The translations under genes and the position numbers were made by a program. The notes below the pieces were generated by a model. It did not search any database. It worked only from the letters and a program-made list of their open reading frames with translations, and was not told the DNA's origin. Below, in pieces: positions 21,731 to 31,377 of a DNA stretch of 64,000 nucleotides (position 1 is its first letter; every line of letters starts with the position of its first letter). Origin of the DNA: Deltaproteobacteria bacterium (GTDB taxonomy: Bacteria; Myxococcota; Kuafuiibacteriia; Kuafuiibacteriales; Kuafuiibacteriaceae); NCBI GenBank assembly GCA_020632995.1, contig JACKEN010000003.1, positions 62,001 to 126,000 of the forward strand. The letters run 5' to 3'.

Positions 21731-22762
21731 ATGCGGTGGTTCCTGCGCGTCCTGATCGCCCTCGGCCTGCTGATCATCGTCGCGGTCGTCGGCCTGTACA
21801 TGGGGACGTCCGGATCGCACGTGGTGCTCGACACCGTCGCCACGGATCCAAAGCTGCCCGCGATCGAGGTCGACGGCGTGCGCCTGCACGCGGAGGCCTT
21901 CGGCGACCCGTCGCGCCCGGTAGTGATCGTCCTGCACGGCGGCCCCGGCAACGACTACCGCATGCTCGAGTCGCTCCAGGCCCTCGCCGATGACTTCTAC
22001 GTCGTGTTCTACGACCAGCGCGGCGCAGGCCTGTCTGCACGCGTCCCGGGCGCTCAGCTCACCGTCGACGGGTACGTGGGGGAGCTGGAGGGGGTGCGCA
22101 GGCACTTCGCGGGGGACCGCGCCGTGCACCTGGTCGGGCACTCCTGGGGCGCGATGCTCGCCGCGGCGTACCTGACTCGCCACCCTTCGCAGGTGACCTC
22201 CGCGGTGTTGGCGGAGCCCGGGTTCCTCGACGACGCCGCGATGCGCGCGTTCATGGCGGCGAGCAACGGCATGCGGCCCGAGCTCTCGTCTGCGCTGATC
22301 CGGCAGGTCGTCGTGAGCGCCTTCGAGGCGCTACACGTCGACGGCCCCGACGCCGACGCGCGGATGGACTACTTCACCATGCGCCTCATGAGCGACCCGG
22401 ACATCGAGGGCAACCCGATGGCCGGCTACTTCTGCCATCGCTCCATGCGCAACGCCTCCTTGAAGATGTGGCGGCTCGGCTCCACCGCGATGTTCTCCGC
22501 CCAGGAGAACGTCGACGCCGACGGGCACCTGAAGACCCCGATCCTGGGGGGCCAGCCCTATGCGGGCCCGGTGCTCTTCGTCGCGAGCGAGTGCAACACG
22601 CTGATCGGCGAGCCGTTCCAGCGGGTCCAGATGAAGCACTTCCCAACCGCGCGGATCGAAGTGGTGGAGGGCGCAGGCCACACCATGTTCGGGGAGCGCC
22701 CGGAGGTCACGACCGCGCTCGTGCGGCGGTTCCTGACCGAGACGTCGACCACGGCGCGGTGA
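21731..22762 (+). CDS. Alpha/beta hydrolase, proline iminopeptidase-like, membrane-anchored
   Basis: 343 residues. The ATG at 21731 begins a single membrane helix (about 4-24), leaving the catalytic domain outside or tethered. The alpha/beta fold is well conserved: HGGPG oxyanion motif (residues 69-73), YDQRGAG, the nucleophile elbow GHSWG with Ser138, and the late catalytic His in VEGAGHTMFGE. HGGPG plus DQRG is typical of prolyl aminopeptidases and their relatives. The cap domain (about 170-260) differs from well-known enzymes, so substrate is left open. It begins 49 bp after the GH38 gene on the same strand. Confidence 0.82.
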   Translation: MRWFLRVLIALGLLIIVAVVGLYMGTSGSHVVLDTVATDPKLPAIEVDGVRLHAEAFGDPSRPVVIVLHGGPGNDYRMLESLQALADDFYVVFYDQRGAGLSARVPGAQLTVDGYVGELEGVRRHFAGDRAVHLVGHSWGAMLAAAYLTRHPSQVTSAVLAEPGFLDDAAMRAFMAASNGMRPELSSALIRQVVVSAFEALHVDGPDADARMDYFTMRLMSDPDIEGNPMAGYFCHRSMRNASLKMWRLGSTAMFSAQENVDADGHLKTPILGGQPYAGPVLFVASECNTLIGEPFQRVQMKHFPTARIEVVEGAGHTMFGERPEVTTALVRRFLTETSTTAR

Positions 22763-22816
22763 GGCTCGCGCGGATCGTGGGTAGCTTCGCCGGGCCGGGC
22801 ACGGTAGGAGGGCTGC

Positions 22817-23437
22817 ATGGCGAGCCTGTTCTCCTCACCTACTGCGCAGGACAGATTGACGGCAGCGGTCGTCGAGCTCGAGGGGCAGACCTCGGCCGAG
22901 GTCGTGGTGACGGTGCGGAGCGCCTCGGCGCTGCACCGGGAGGGTGACTACCTCGCTGGCTTCCTCACCGCGCTCGTGGTGCTCCTCCTGCTCCTCTACC
23001 TGCCGTGGCCCTTCGCGCTCTACACCTTCCCGCTCGAGATGACGGCCGGCTTCGTGGTGGGCGCGGTGGTCTCGATGCGCCTCCCCGCGCTCCGGCGCTA
23101 CCTGGTGATGCGCGCCGCGAAGACCCGGGCGGTGGAGCAGGCGGCGCGGGCGGCCTTCCACGAGCTGGGGGTCTCCGCCACGACCGGGCGCACCGGGATC
23201 CTGGTTTACGTCTCCGTTTTCGAGCGTAGGGTGAAGCTCGTGGGTGACCTCGCGGTGGACCGGCGCGTGCTCGAGCCGGGGTGGAGTGAGGCTGAGCGGG
23301 GTATGGAGCGGGCGCTCGTCGCCGGTGACCCCGAGGCCTTCGCGGCCGCGATGCTCGGTCTTGGCCCCGAGCTCGCGGTGCGGCTGCCGCGCGGCGAGGA
23401 CGACGTGAACGAGCTCCCAGACGAGGTGCAGGCATGA
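22817..23437 (+). CDS. TPM-domain (TLP18.3/Psb32/MOLO-1) membrane protein
   Basis: 206 residues. An N-terminal cytosolic segment with the TPM-like strand-helix SAEVVVTVRSASALHREGDYL is followed by two membrane helices (about 47-90), then a second half with GVSATTGRTGILVYVSVFERRVKLVGDLAVDR, the hallmark of the TPM domain. It overlaps the start of the following gene by 4 bp (ATGA), implying translational coupling. TPM proteins paired with exported Ser/Gly-rich partner proteins recur in many bacteria; the joint function is unknown. Confidence 0.78.
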   Translation: MASLFSSPTAQDRLTAAVVELEGQTSAEVVVTVRSASALHREGDYLAGFLTALVVLLLLLYLPWPFALYTFPLEMTAGFVVGAVVSMRLPALRRYLVMRAAKTRAVEQAARAAFHELGVSATTGRTGILVYVSVFERRVKLVGDLAVDRRVLEPGWSEAERGMERALVAGDPEAFAAAMLGLGPELAVRLPRGEDDVNELPDEVQA

Positions 23438-24957
23438 GCCGGGCGTGGTTGTTGGGGCTGCTCTGTGCCGGCGCACTTGCGCTCCTGCTCGGGTCGCACG
23501 AGGCCTCTGCGCGCCCGGGTGGCGGGCAGAGCTACTCCGGCGGCTCGCGCTCGAGCGGTGGGAGCTCGTCGTCGGGGAGCCGCTCCTCGGGCGGCGGCGG
23601 CTGGTCGAGCAGCGGTGGCAGCAGCGGCGGATCGGGTGGCGGCGGTGGCGACAGCCCGGTCCTCCTCCTCCTCGTCCTCGGCGTCTGCCTGTTCGTGATG
23701 GCGAACGGCAAGACCCGGAAGTACTTCCGGGGGCAGGTCCTCGAGCGCGAGCCCGAGGTCTGGTCGACGGTGCGGCCGGTGCCGCCCTCGGCCCGGCGTG
23801 ACCTCCAGAAGATCCGCGCCACCGACCCGGACTTCTCGGTGATCTCGTTCGAGGACTTCCTCCAGGGGCTCTACTCTCGCGTGCAAGACGCGAGGGGGCG
23901 GGGCGACACGAGCGGCATCGCCCCCTACCTCGCGCCCGCGCTCCAGCGCGCCATCGAGCAGCACCGCGGCCCGGTGGCCCGCGTAGAGGCGGTGATCGTC
24001 GGTGCGCTCGAGTTCAAGCGCTACGCTGGGCCTACTGCCTACGTCCCGGCGCACCAGGTGTGGGTGAGCTTCGACGCCAACTACACCGAGGTCTTGCGCG
24101 ACGGCACCACCCGGACCTTCTGGGTGGTGGAGCACTGGCGCCTCCGGCGCGACGCCCAGGCGCGCACCCGCTCGCCCGAGGCGGTGGCCGCGTTCAACTG
24201 CCCGAGCTGCGGCGCCGCGGCGGGCTACACGAACGGCGTCTGCGGCTACTGCGGGCAGAAGGTCGACGAGGGGCGCTTCGAGTGGTCGGTGGTCGAGATC
24301 CAGACCGTCCGGAAGGAGCCGCGGGGGCCGGGCCTGGGGCACCACGCACCGGAGCAGGGCACGACGCTTCGCACCATCTCCTCGCCCACGCTGAAGGGCG
24401 ACCTCGAGGCGCTCCGAGCCCGCAACCCGTCCTTCGATCTTGGCGCGGTGGAGCGCCGCCTCCACCTCATCCACCACGAGCTCAACGTGGGGTGGACGGC
24501 CCAGGACTGGCGGCGCGCCCGCCCCTTCACGAGCGACCCGCTGTTCCAGTCGCAGGTCTACTGGATGGACGCCTACCGCCGGGCCGGGCTGATCAACGTC
24601 ACCGAGAACGCGCGCGTCGTGCGGCTCGAGGTCGTCGCGGTGATGCAGGATCGCTGGTACGAGGCGCTCACCTTCCGGGTCTTCGCGACCGGCCTCGACT
24701 ACACCGTCGCGAGCGCGGACCGGCGCCTGGTCTCGGGCAGCAACCGCCAGGAGCGCCCCTTCAGCGAGTACTGGACCCTCATCCGGAGCGCGGGTGTCGA
24801 CCGCCCGACCCTGGACCGGCCGAACTGCCCGAACTGCGGCGCGGCGCTCGACGTCAACATGGCCGGCGAGTGCAAGCACTGCGAGTCGCGCATCATCAGC
24901 GGCGAGTTCGACTGGGTGCTGTCGCGCATCGAGCAGGACGAGGCCTACGCCGGCTGA
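23434..24957 (+). CDS. Tim44-like domain protein with two zinc ribbons
   Basis: 507 residues. A signal peptide (1-27) precedes a low-complexity Gly/Ser stretch (about 28-72) and a membrane helix (about 76-92). The rest is a duplicated unit: each copy has a Tim44-like alpha+beta domain (IRATDPDFSVISFEDFLQGLY in copy 1; LRARNPSFDLGAVERRLHLI in copy 2) and a zinc ribbon (CPSCGAAAGYTNGVCGYCGQ near 250; CPNCGAALDVNMAGECKHCE near 465). Tim44-like domains bind membrane or protein partners. The 4-bp overlap with the TPM gene suggests the two proteins work together at the inner membrane. The role is unknown. Confidence 0.8.
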   Translation: MSRAWLLGLLCAGALALLLGSHEASARPGGGQSYSGGSRSSGGSSSSGSRSSGGGGWSSSGGSSGGSGGGGGDSPVLLLLVLGVCLFVMANGKTRKYFRGQVLEREPEVWSTVRPVPPSARRDLQKIRATDPDFSVISFEDFLQGLYSRVQDARGRGDTSGIAPYLAPALQRAIEQHRGPVARVEAVIVGALEFKRYAGPTAYVPAHQVWVSFDANYTEVLRDGTTRTFWVVEHWRLRRDAQARTRSPEAVAAFNCPSCGAAAGYTNGVCGYCGQKVDEGRFEWSVVEIQTVRKEPRGPGLGHHAPEQGTTLRTISSPTLKGDLEALRARNPSFDLGAVERRLHLIHHELNVGWTAQDWRRARPFTSDPLFQSQVYWMDAYRRAGLINVTENARVVRLEVVAVMQDRWYEALTFRVFATGLDYTVASADRRLVSGSNRQERPFSEYWTLIRSAGVDRPTLDRPNCPNCGAALDVNMAGECKHCESRIISGEFDWVLSRIEQDEAYAG

Positions 24958-24964
24958 CCCCCGG

Positions 24965-25582
24965 CTACGGTCGACCTCGGCCCCGGTTGTCGATCAGGTG
25001 GACCTCCTGTCGGCCCGCGGTGCCCCAGAACGCGAACACCACGGTGGTGTCGAGGTGGAAGGGCTTGGCCCGCAGGTCGACCGGGCGGAACTCGCCGTTC
25101 TTGATCACCGCGTTGGTGCGCCCGATCGGCTCCGCGGTGTTCGTCACCAGCACCAGCGGGTAGCGCTCGGCCGCGGCGAGGAACCACTGGATGCGCCGGG
25201 TGTCGAGGTGTTGCAAGACATCCTTCGCGATGAGGAGGTCGGCGTCGGGGAGCTTCTCGAAGCGGCCGTCGGTGAGCTCGAACCGGACGTGCTCGTTCCC
25301 GAAGCGCGCGCGGTTCGCCTCGATCACCGGCGCGACCACGTCGACCCCGGTGTAGTCGACGCCGGACCAGTCGATGAAGCGAGAGAACTGCCAGTCCCCG
25401 CAACCCACGTCCACGACGCGTGTGATGCCGTTCCACTGCAGGAAGCCCTGCAGGAAGGCGCGGTAGGCGATGGTCTCGTGCGACGCGGAGCCGGGCCCGG
25501 AGCCCGTCCCCCACACCCCGTCGGCGTAGATGTCGGTGAAGACCTTCGAGACCGAGTCCGCCACGCTGGGTAGGTGACCCAA
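24965..25582 (-). CDS. Class I SAM-dependent methyltransferase
   Basis: 205 residues from the TTG at 25582; a GTG at 25564 would remove six residues and may be the true start. The SAM-binding motif I VVDVGCGDWQFSRF is followed by YTGVDVVAPVIEAN (acidic end of strand 2), DLLIAKDVLQHL (motif post II) and LVLVTNTAEPIGR. The N-terminal VFTDIYADGVWG is common in sugar- or small-molecule O-methyltransferases of Deltaproteobacteria. It is convergent with the Tim44-like gene (7-bp gap). The substrate cannot be told from sequence. Confidence 0.8.
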   Translation of the reverse strand: MGHLPSVADSVSKVFTDIYADGVWGTGSGPGSASHETIAYRAFLQGFLQWNGITRVVDVGCGDWQFSRFIDWSGVDYTGVDVVAPVIEANRARFGNEHVRFELTDGRFEKLPDADLLIAKDVLQHLDTRRIQWFLAAAERYPLVLVTNTAEPIGRTNAVIKNGEFRPVDLRAKPFHLDTTVVFAFWGTAGRQEVHLIDNRGRGRP

Positions 25583-25672
25583 CTCGGGCCTGTGCGCAAG
25601 CCCGGCGCGAGCTTGACGAGCCTTGGCTCGGCTCGGTACCGAGATCCCAGACCCTCGGACCCGGAGGCATCC

Positions 25673-26221
25673 TTGACCTATCTACTTCTCCTGCTGCTCG
25701 CGACGAATGGGGGCGCCCGCACCATCGAGCCCGTTGGCTGGGACGCGGCCAACCGCACGCTGACCATCATCTCGTCGGTGGAGGCGATGGGTGAGCTGCT
25801 TACGGTGACGTGGAAGGGAGGCACCCCGGGGGCGCCCACGCCGCGCCCCTGGGCGACGACCGATGACCAGACCGAGCTCGCGTCGCTGCGGAAGACGCTC
25901 ACCCCGTTGGCGCCCATCGACAGCACCGCAGTTCAGCTTGCAGGTCGGATCGTCGCGCAACGGATGGAGCAGTACAGCTCCCAGGGGTGGAAGTCGCTCT
26001 ACCCGGTATACGACGTGGAGGTCCGGGTCGCGTGGAACGCCGCCCGCAAGACGGTGCGCATGAAGGCGTGGCGGACGCCCGAGGTGCACCTCACCGGCGC
26101 CTGGGAGGTGCCGGGGACGGGCTGCGCGCTCCTCGCGCTCGCGGTCACCGGCCAGCCCTACGAAGGTGGCTACCCGGAGGCCCAGCCGGTCATCGTGTGC
26201 TCGAGCAGGGCAGGGAAGTGA
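25673..26221 (+). CDS. Exported protein of unknown function
   Basis: 182 residues when started at the TTG at 25673, which has GGAGG upstream. The product begins with a short hydrophobic leader (LTYLLLLLLATNGGA) consistent with secretion. The mature part contains IISSVEAMGELLTVTWKGGT, a mid region rich in Leu/Ala, and YPVYDVEVRVAWNAARKTVRMKAW, giving an alternating beta pattern. One Cys pair (TGCALL, IVCSS) near the end may form a disulfide. I do not recognise the family. The gene stands alone between the divergent methyltransferase and the convergent glycosyltransferase. It contains one copy of the window-wide palindrome at 25928. Confidence 0.5.
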   Translation: MTYLLLLLLATNGGARTIEPVGWDAANRTLTIISSVEAMGELLTVTWKGGTPGAPTPRPWATTDDQTELASLRKTLTPLAPIDSTAVQLAGRIVAQRMEQYSSQGWKSLYPVYDVEVRVAWNAARKTVRMKAWRTPEVHLTGAWEVPGTGCALLALAVTGQPYEGGYPEAQPVIVCSSRAGK

Positions 26222-26296
26222 TCGGCATGACCGACTCATACACCGGGGGATGCCTCGGCGCGACGCGCGCGGGCGAGCCGGAGGCTCCGTGATCGC

Positions 26297-27496
26297 TCAG
26301 CGGTGGCCGAGGGTGGGGGCGGCGAGGCGGGCCTGGGAGTCCAGGTCGTAGACCCGGCCGCGCCAGTCCAGCTTTCGATCGCGCATCACCTCGAGGAAGA
26401 TGAACGGCGACACCAGGAGCACCGCGAAGACCACCCACGCGTGGCGCCAGCCCACCGGCGCGCCGCCCGCGGCCTCGTGCAGCGCGTTGATGCTGAGCCC
26501 GGTGCCCACCGCGCCCGCGAGGCCGAGGAGCGCGGCGAGCGGTGCGCCGAGGGCGGCGCCGGTCGCGGCGAGGAGGAGCTGGGCGAAGAAGAGCAGGACG
26601 CGCCAGATCTGGGGCCACTTGAAGTCGGCCGGGATTCCTCGGCGCGAGAACATGATCCACCGCTCGTAGACCTTCATGAACCCGGGCCAGGTGAGCCCGC
26701 GCTCGATGATGGGGAGGTGGGTGTGGATCATCCGGTTCTCGAACCCCGCCTCGCTCAACCTGAGGCCGATGCTCATGTCGTCGACAAGCTCGCCCTCGGT
26801 GCCCCGGAGGCCGATGACGTCGAGCGTCTCGCGCCGGAAGGCCATGAACTGGCCCATGATGAAGCGCAGGTTGCCTTGCGAATCGACCTGGGCCCAGGCC
26901 TCGGGGGTGTACAGGCCGTTCAGCATCAGCGCGTAGGCGACGTCGGCCGAGGTGGGTTCGCCCTCGCCCGGCCGCACCACCACCGGCGCGAAGGTGGCGC
27001 CCACCTTCTCGTCATCGAGGAGCGGCCGCACCAGCTGCTCCAGCAGCCCGGGCGGGGCCCGGGTGTCGCTGTCGGCGAACGCGATGAGGTCGTGCTTGGC
27101 TTCGGCGAGGCCGACCTCCATGGCGTGGAGCTTGCCGGTCATCCCGTGGGGCTCGCCCGCGAGGAGGAGCCGCACGTCCTGACCGTGGCGCCAGCCGCGG
27201 TGGACCGCGGCCTCGACGAACGGGAAGGCGGGATCGCGCTCGTCATCGAGGACGAACAGCGTCTCCACCTCGCCCGGGTAGCCGTGCGCGAGGGCCGCGC
27301 CCAGGTTCGCGGCGAGGTCGGTGTCCACCCCCTTGATCGGACGGATCACGGTGATGGGCGGGAGGTTTGCGCGCGCTTCGGGCCGCGGGGGCAGGTCACC
27401 TCGCACCAGCGCGCGCTCGAGTGACAGGTGCGCGCGCAGCGCTTCGGCCAGCCCGAGGGTCCCCAGCACGGTGAGCGTGCTCGAGAGGTCCCACAT
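26297..27496 (-). CDS. GT21-like family 2 glycosyltransferase
   Basis: 399 residues from the ATG at 27496; an in-frame ATG at 27535 is an alternative. The N-terminal membrane helix is followed by the GT-A domain: PPITVIRPIKGVDTDLAANL (as in ceramide glucosyltransferases), FVLDDERDPAF, LIAFADSDTRAPPGLLEQLV (DxD-like), TEGELVDDMSIGLRLSEAG (general base region) and VYERWIMFSRRG (like the family RxxRW). Three C-terminal membrane helices follow (about 275-375). Relatives glucosylate ceramide or hopanoid lipids. The exact acceptor lipid is not known here. No neighbouring lipid gene helps. Confidence 0.82.
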   Translation of the reverse strand: MWDLSSTLTVLGTLGLAEALRAHLSLERALVRGDLPPRPEARANLPPITVIRPIKGVDTDLAANLGAALAHGYPGEVETLFVLDDERDPAFPFVEAAVHRGWRHGQDVRLLLAGEPHGMTGKLHAMEVGLAEAKHDLIAFADSDTRAPPGLLEQLVRPLLDDEKVGATFAPVVVRPGEGEPTSADVAYALMLNGLYTPEAWAQVDSQGNLRFIMGQFMAFRRETLDVIGLRGTEGELVDDMSIGLRLSEAGFENRMIHTHLPIIERGLTWPGFMKVYERWIMFSRRGIPADFKWPQIWRVLLFFAQLLLAATGAALGAPLAALLGLAGAVGTGLSINALHEAAGGAPVGWRHAWVVFAVLLVSPFIFLEVMRDRKLDWRGRVYDLDSQARLAAPTLGHR

Positions 27497-27545
27497 GGCA
27501 ATGGTAGAAGCGGGGGAACCACGGGAATATTCCATGAGCGAGAGC

Positions 27546-27675
27546 GGCCCGGCAGGCCGGGCCGATTCGCAGCGAGGGCTATAGGAGGCCCCGAAGGGGT
27601 CTCCGTGATATTCCACCGTGCGGGGCCGCACGCGGCACGCGGCCGAAGTTGGACGGAGCATCGGCCAACTCGGCC
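27546..27675. other. Hairpin-rich divergent intergenic region
   Basis: Between the divergent glycosyltransferase and the 27712 gene lie three inverted repeats. GGCCCGGC-AG-GCCGGGCC (27546-27563) is perfect. GGAGGCCCC/GGGGTCTCC (27584-27604) has one mismatch. GGCCGAAGTTGG/CCAACTCGGCC (27641-27675) has one bulge. None has a T tract, so they are more likely RNA-structured leaders or protein sites than terminators. Confidence 0.5.
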
Positions 27676-27711
27676 CTGGACGACGCGCTGCATCACCGAT
27701 GAAATAGAGGG

Positions 27712-28392
27712 GTGGCGCTCGCCTCAGCCCTGCTGGTCCTCGCCCTCGCCGACCCCGGCGTCATCCGCGCCGACGTCAAGGCGGGCGGCGAGACCCTCTT
27801 CACGCTCGAGAAGATCCACACCCCGGGGGAGGGCGGGCGAGAGACTTGGAAGAGCATCTACCGCGACCTGAAGGGTGTGGAGGTGCTGACCCTGGAGTCC
27901 GAGATCTACGATCACCGCCCCACGAAGGTGGTGGTGAAGCATCCGCAAGTCGACTTGCGGGCGGAGATCACCATCAAGCCGGGCAAGGTGATCTTCGAGG
28001 TGCGTGAGAGGTCGGGCGAGGTCGAGCGTACCGAAGAGGACGTGATGGGCGTGGTGATGGTGGGGCCTGGTCTCACCGCATACCTGCAGTCCGATGACGC
28101 CTGGCCCCGGCTGCTCCGGGGCGAGCCGGTGCCCTTGAAGATCGCGGCGTGGTCCAGGCGGAGCACCTTTGGCTTCGAGATGGTGCCGGACGAGGCGCTC
28201 AGCACCGCTGAGCGCCTGGTGGTGAAGATGCGCTCCACCTCGTTCGTGGTGCGGGCCTTCGTCTCCGACATGACCTACACCTTCGATCGGGCCTCGCGGC
28301 GCCTGCTCGAGTATGTCGGGCCCGTCGCGGTGAAGCGCGTGGAGCCCGACGGCGCCCTGAGCGACCTCACGGCGGCGGTGGTGTACCGCTGA
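27712..28392 (+). CDS. Exported protein of unknown function
   Basis: 226 residues. The GTG at 27712 follows a short purine-rich stretch (AGAGGGG) and opens a signal sequence (ALASALLVLALADPGVIRA). The mature part alternates beta-type and charged segments (GGETLFTLEKIHT, ETWKSIYRDLKGVEVLTLES, PTKVVVKHPQVDLRAEITIKPGKVIFEV, RLVVKMRSTSFVVRAFVSDMTYTFDRASRRLLEYVGP), suggesting a periplasmic beta-rich fold that could bind lipid or polymer. I do not recognise the family. It is followed at 75 bp by a c-type heme lipoprotein gene on the same strand and may share a transcript. It contains a perfect copy of the window-wide palindrome at 27945-27958. Confidence 0.6.
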   Translation: MALASALLVLALADPGVIRADVKAGGETLFTLEKIHTPGEGGRETWKSIYRDLKGVEVLTLESEIYDHRPTKVVVKHPQVDLRAEITIKPGKVIFEVRERSGEVERTEEDVMGVVMVGPGLTAYLQSDDAWPRLLRGEPVPLKIAAWSRRSTFGFEMVPDEALSTAERLVVKMRSTSFVVRAFVSDMTYTFDRASRRLLEYVGPVAVKRVEPDGALSDLTAAVVYR

Positions 28393-28466
28393 TCGTGACC
28401 CCGGCCGGGGTGGTGTTCCGCCCTGGTGACGGTGGTCGGTGTGGCCGAGGCAATCCCGCTGGCACC

Positions 28467-28931
28467 ATGAATGCAGCCTCGCCTGCCATGGCCGCCCCGC
28501 ACAACCGGCTCACCCTCCTCTTCGCGCTCGGCGCCGGGTTCGCCGCGTGCAGTACCACAGGGGGCTCGGTCACGATGGAGGTCGAGAAGGTCTACGTGCC
28601 GTCCTTCAAGTTCGAGGACACCGCCCCGGTGAACGACGACATGCACGCGATGGCGAAGGCGGTCTACAAGCTCGATCGCCTGATGCGCGACGGGAACAAC
28701 CTCGATGACACCGAGGGGGCCCAGGCGGTCGCGCTGCTCGCCGAGCTGTCCTCGATCACCGATCGCCTGGTGCCGAACCCGGCCATGACGAACCACCCCG
28801 TCCTCAAGGACCGCATCGCGGACTTCGACGCGGACGTGAAGGCGGCGCTCGACACCGCGCGCGGCAAGCCGCCGAGCTACTACATGGCGGGCGCGGTGGC
28901 GGGCTCCTGCATCCTCTGCCACGAGCGATAG
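28467..28931 (+). CDS. Lipoprotein with C-terminal CxxCH heme c site
   Basis: 154 residues from the ATG at 28467. The leader ends LLFALGAGFAACSTT, a good lipobox (FAAC). The mature protein is mostly helical (VNDDMHAMAKAVYKLDRLMRDG ... QAVALLAELSSITDRLV ... ALDTARG) and ends in CILCHER, a single CxxCH close to the C-terminus. That pattern, a four-helix bundle with a terminal heme site, is like cytochrome c-prime. A heme c lipoprotein in the periplasm is inferred. A second protein with the same arrangement is encoded at 56010-56456. Confidence 0.72.
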   Translation: MNAASPAMAAPHNRLTLLFALGAGFAACSTTGGSVTMEVEKVYVPSFKFEDTAPVNDDMHAMAKAVYKLDRLMRDGNNLDDTEGAQAVALLAELSSITDRLVPNPAMTNHPVLKDRIADFDADVKAALDTARGKPPSYYMAGAVAGSCILCHER

Positions 28932-28981
28932 GCCCGCCCGGTAACTTGCCGGCCTTCCTGCCAGGTGCTACCTCCAGATCC

Positions 28982-29538
28982 GTGCGCCGTGCTGTCCTCG
29001 GGGTGGGCCTGGTGCCCCTGCTGGCCGCGTGTGGGCCGATCCGCTCCACGTCCTTGATCGTGGACGCCCAGGCCGAGCTGGCGGCGGCCCGCGCCGCCAA
29101 GGCCGAGAACCTCGCGCCCTTCGAGTACACCGCGGCGGATCAGTATCTGCACAAGGCCCGCGAGGAGCAGTCCTACTCGGACTTCGAGGTCTCGGTGGAC
29201 TACGCCCAGAAGTCGCTCGACTGCGCCCGCGTGGCGCGGTGGCGTGCGGAGTCGGCCACCCGGGACGCGCTCGGGGCCACCCGGCCGACCCGGGCCACCG
29301 AGAAGAAGTGCCTGCCCGGGCCGGATCGCGGCCTGGTGCCGGCGGACGAGGAGCCGGCGGCGGGCGGTGCGAAGGGCCACCCCGCGGTGGTGGTGCCGGT
29401 GAAGCGGGGCCCCCAGGAGCCCGCAGATCCCCCCCCGGCCGCGGCGCCGCCCCCCAAGAACGGCCTCGACGAGCCGGTGGATCCGCCGCCTGGGGATCTA
29501 CCCGAGGGCGATCTCCCTGATGGCGACGGAGGTGAGCA

Positions 29539-29542
<4 letters not shown>
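28982..29542 (+). CDS. DUF4398-like lipoprotein
   Basis: 186 residues from the GTG at 28982; a TTG at 28946 is also in frame. The leader VRRAVLGVGLVPLLAACG carries a clear lipobox (LAAC). The mature N-terminal half is a helical hairpin (STSLIVDAQAELAAARAAKA ... PFEYTAADQYLHKAREEQS ... SVDYAQKSLDCARVAR), the DUF4398 pattern. The second half is low-complexity Pro/Gly/Asp and probably a linker to the peptidoglycan or outer membrane. Its stop overlaps the start of the OmpA/TSP3 gene by 4 bp, so the two are coupled. DUF4398 proteins frequently accompany OmpA-family genes. Confidence 0.78.
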
Positions 29543-30762
<1,220 letters not shown>

Positions 30763-30809
30763 AGCCCCAACGGTGGCCCGCCCCGCCCGTCCGTGCTATC
30801 CGGACCGGC

Positions 30810-31364
30810 ATGCCTGAAGCGAAGGACCTGCTGGTCTGGCTCGACATGGAGATGACGGGGCTGGACCCCGAGCGGTGCGTCCCCATCGAGGTCGCCATGC
30901 TCATCACCAACGCCGACCTCGAGGAGCTGGACTACATGGAGGCGGTCATCTGGCAGCCCGAGTCCGAGCTCGAGAAGATGGAGCCCATCGTCCGCAAGAT
31001 GCACACCGACAATGGCCTGCTGGCCAAGGTGCGCGCCGCAGATGGCAGCACCCTCGACGCCGAGCGCAAGATGATGGCGCTCCTCGCGCGCTGGACTCGC
31101 CCCGGTGAGGGGGTGCTCTGCGGCAACTCCATCCACCAGGACCGGCGCTTCCTCACCCGATACTTCCCGGTGGTGAACGGCTACCTGCACTACCGCATGG
31201 TGGACGTGTCGACCCTCAAGGAGGTGGGGCGCCGCTGGTACGGGAGCGAGGTGCTGTTCAACAAGGGGAACAGCGACCACACCGCGCTGTCGGATGTGCG
31301 GGAGTCGGTGCGCGAGCTCGCGCACTACCGAAAGTCGATGTTCAAGCCGATCCCGCCCGCCTAG
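30810..31364 (+). CDS. orn: Oligoribonuclease
   Basis: 184 residues, typical length. 3'-5' exoribonuclease of the DEDDh class that degrades 2-5 nt RNAs in the cytoplasm. The catalytic set is visible: LVWLDMEMTGLDPE (Asp and Glu of Exo I), GNSIHQDRRFLTRYFP (Exo II Asp), and SDHTALSDVRESVREL (His and Asp of Exo III). The ATG at 30810 is chosen because the upstream in-frame extension is not conserved in character. It follows the OmpA gene by 47 bp. The enzyme also clears the dinucleotide from c-di-GMP breakdown. Confidence 0.95.
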   Translation: MPEAKDLLVWLDMEMTGLDPERCVPIEVAMLITNADLEELDYMEAVIWQPESELEKMEPIVRKMHTDNGLLAKVRAADGSTLDAERKMMALLARWTRPGEGVLCGNSIHQDRRFLTRYFPVVNGYLHYRMVDVSTLKEVGRRWYGSEVLFNKGNSDHTALSDVRESVRELAHYRKSMFKPIPPA

Positions 31365-31377
31365 TTCCGGGCGTGAC

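Noticed and set aside
25213..25227. GCAAG-N5-CTTGC, an apparent member of the dispersed palindrome family
   Set aside because: Its centre is 5 bp, not 4, and it was left out of the count; it could be a decayed copy or chance.
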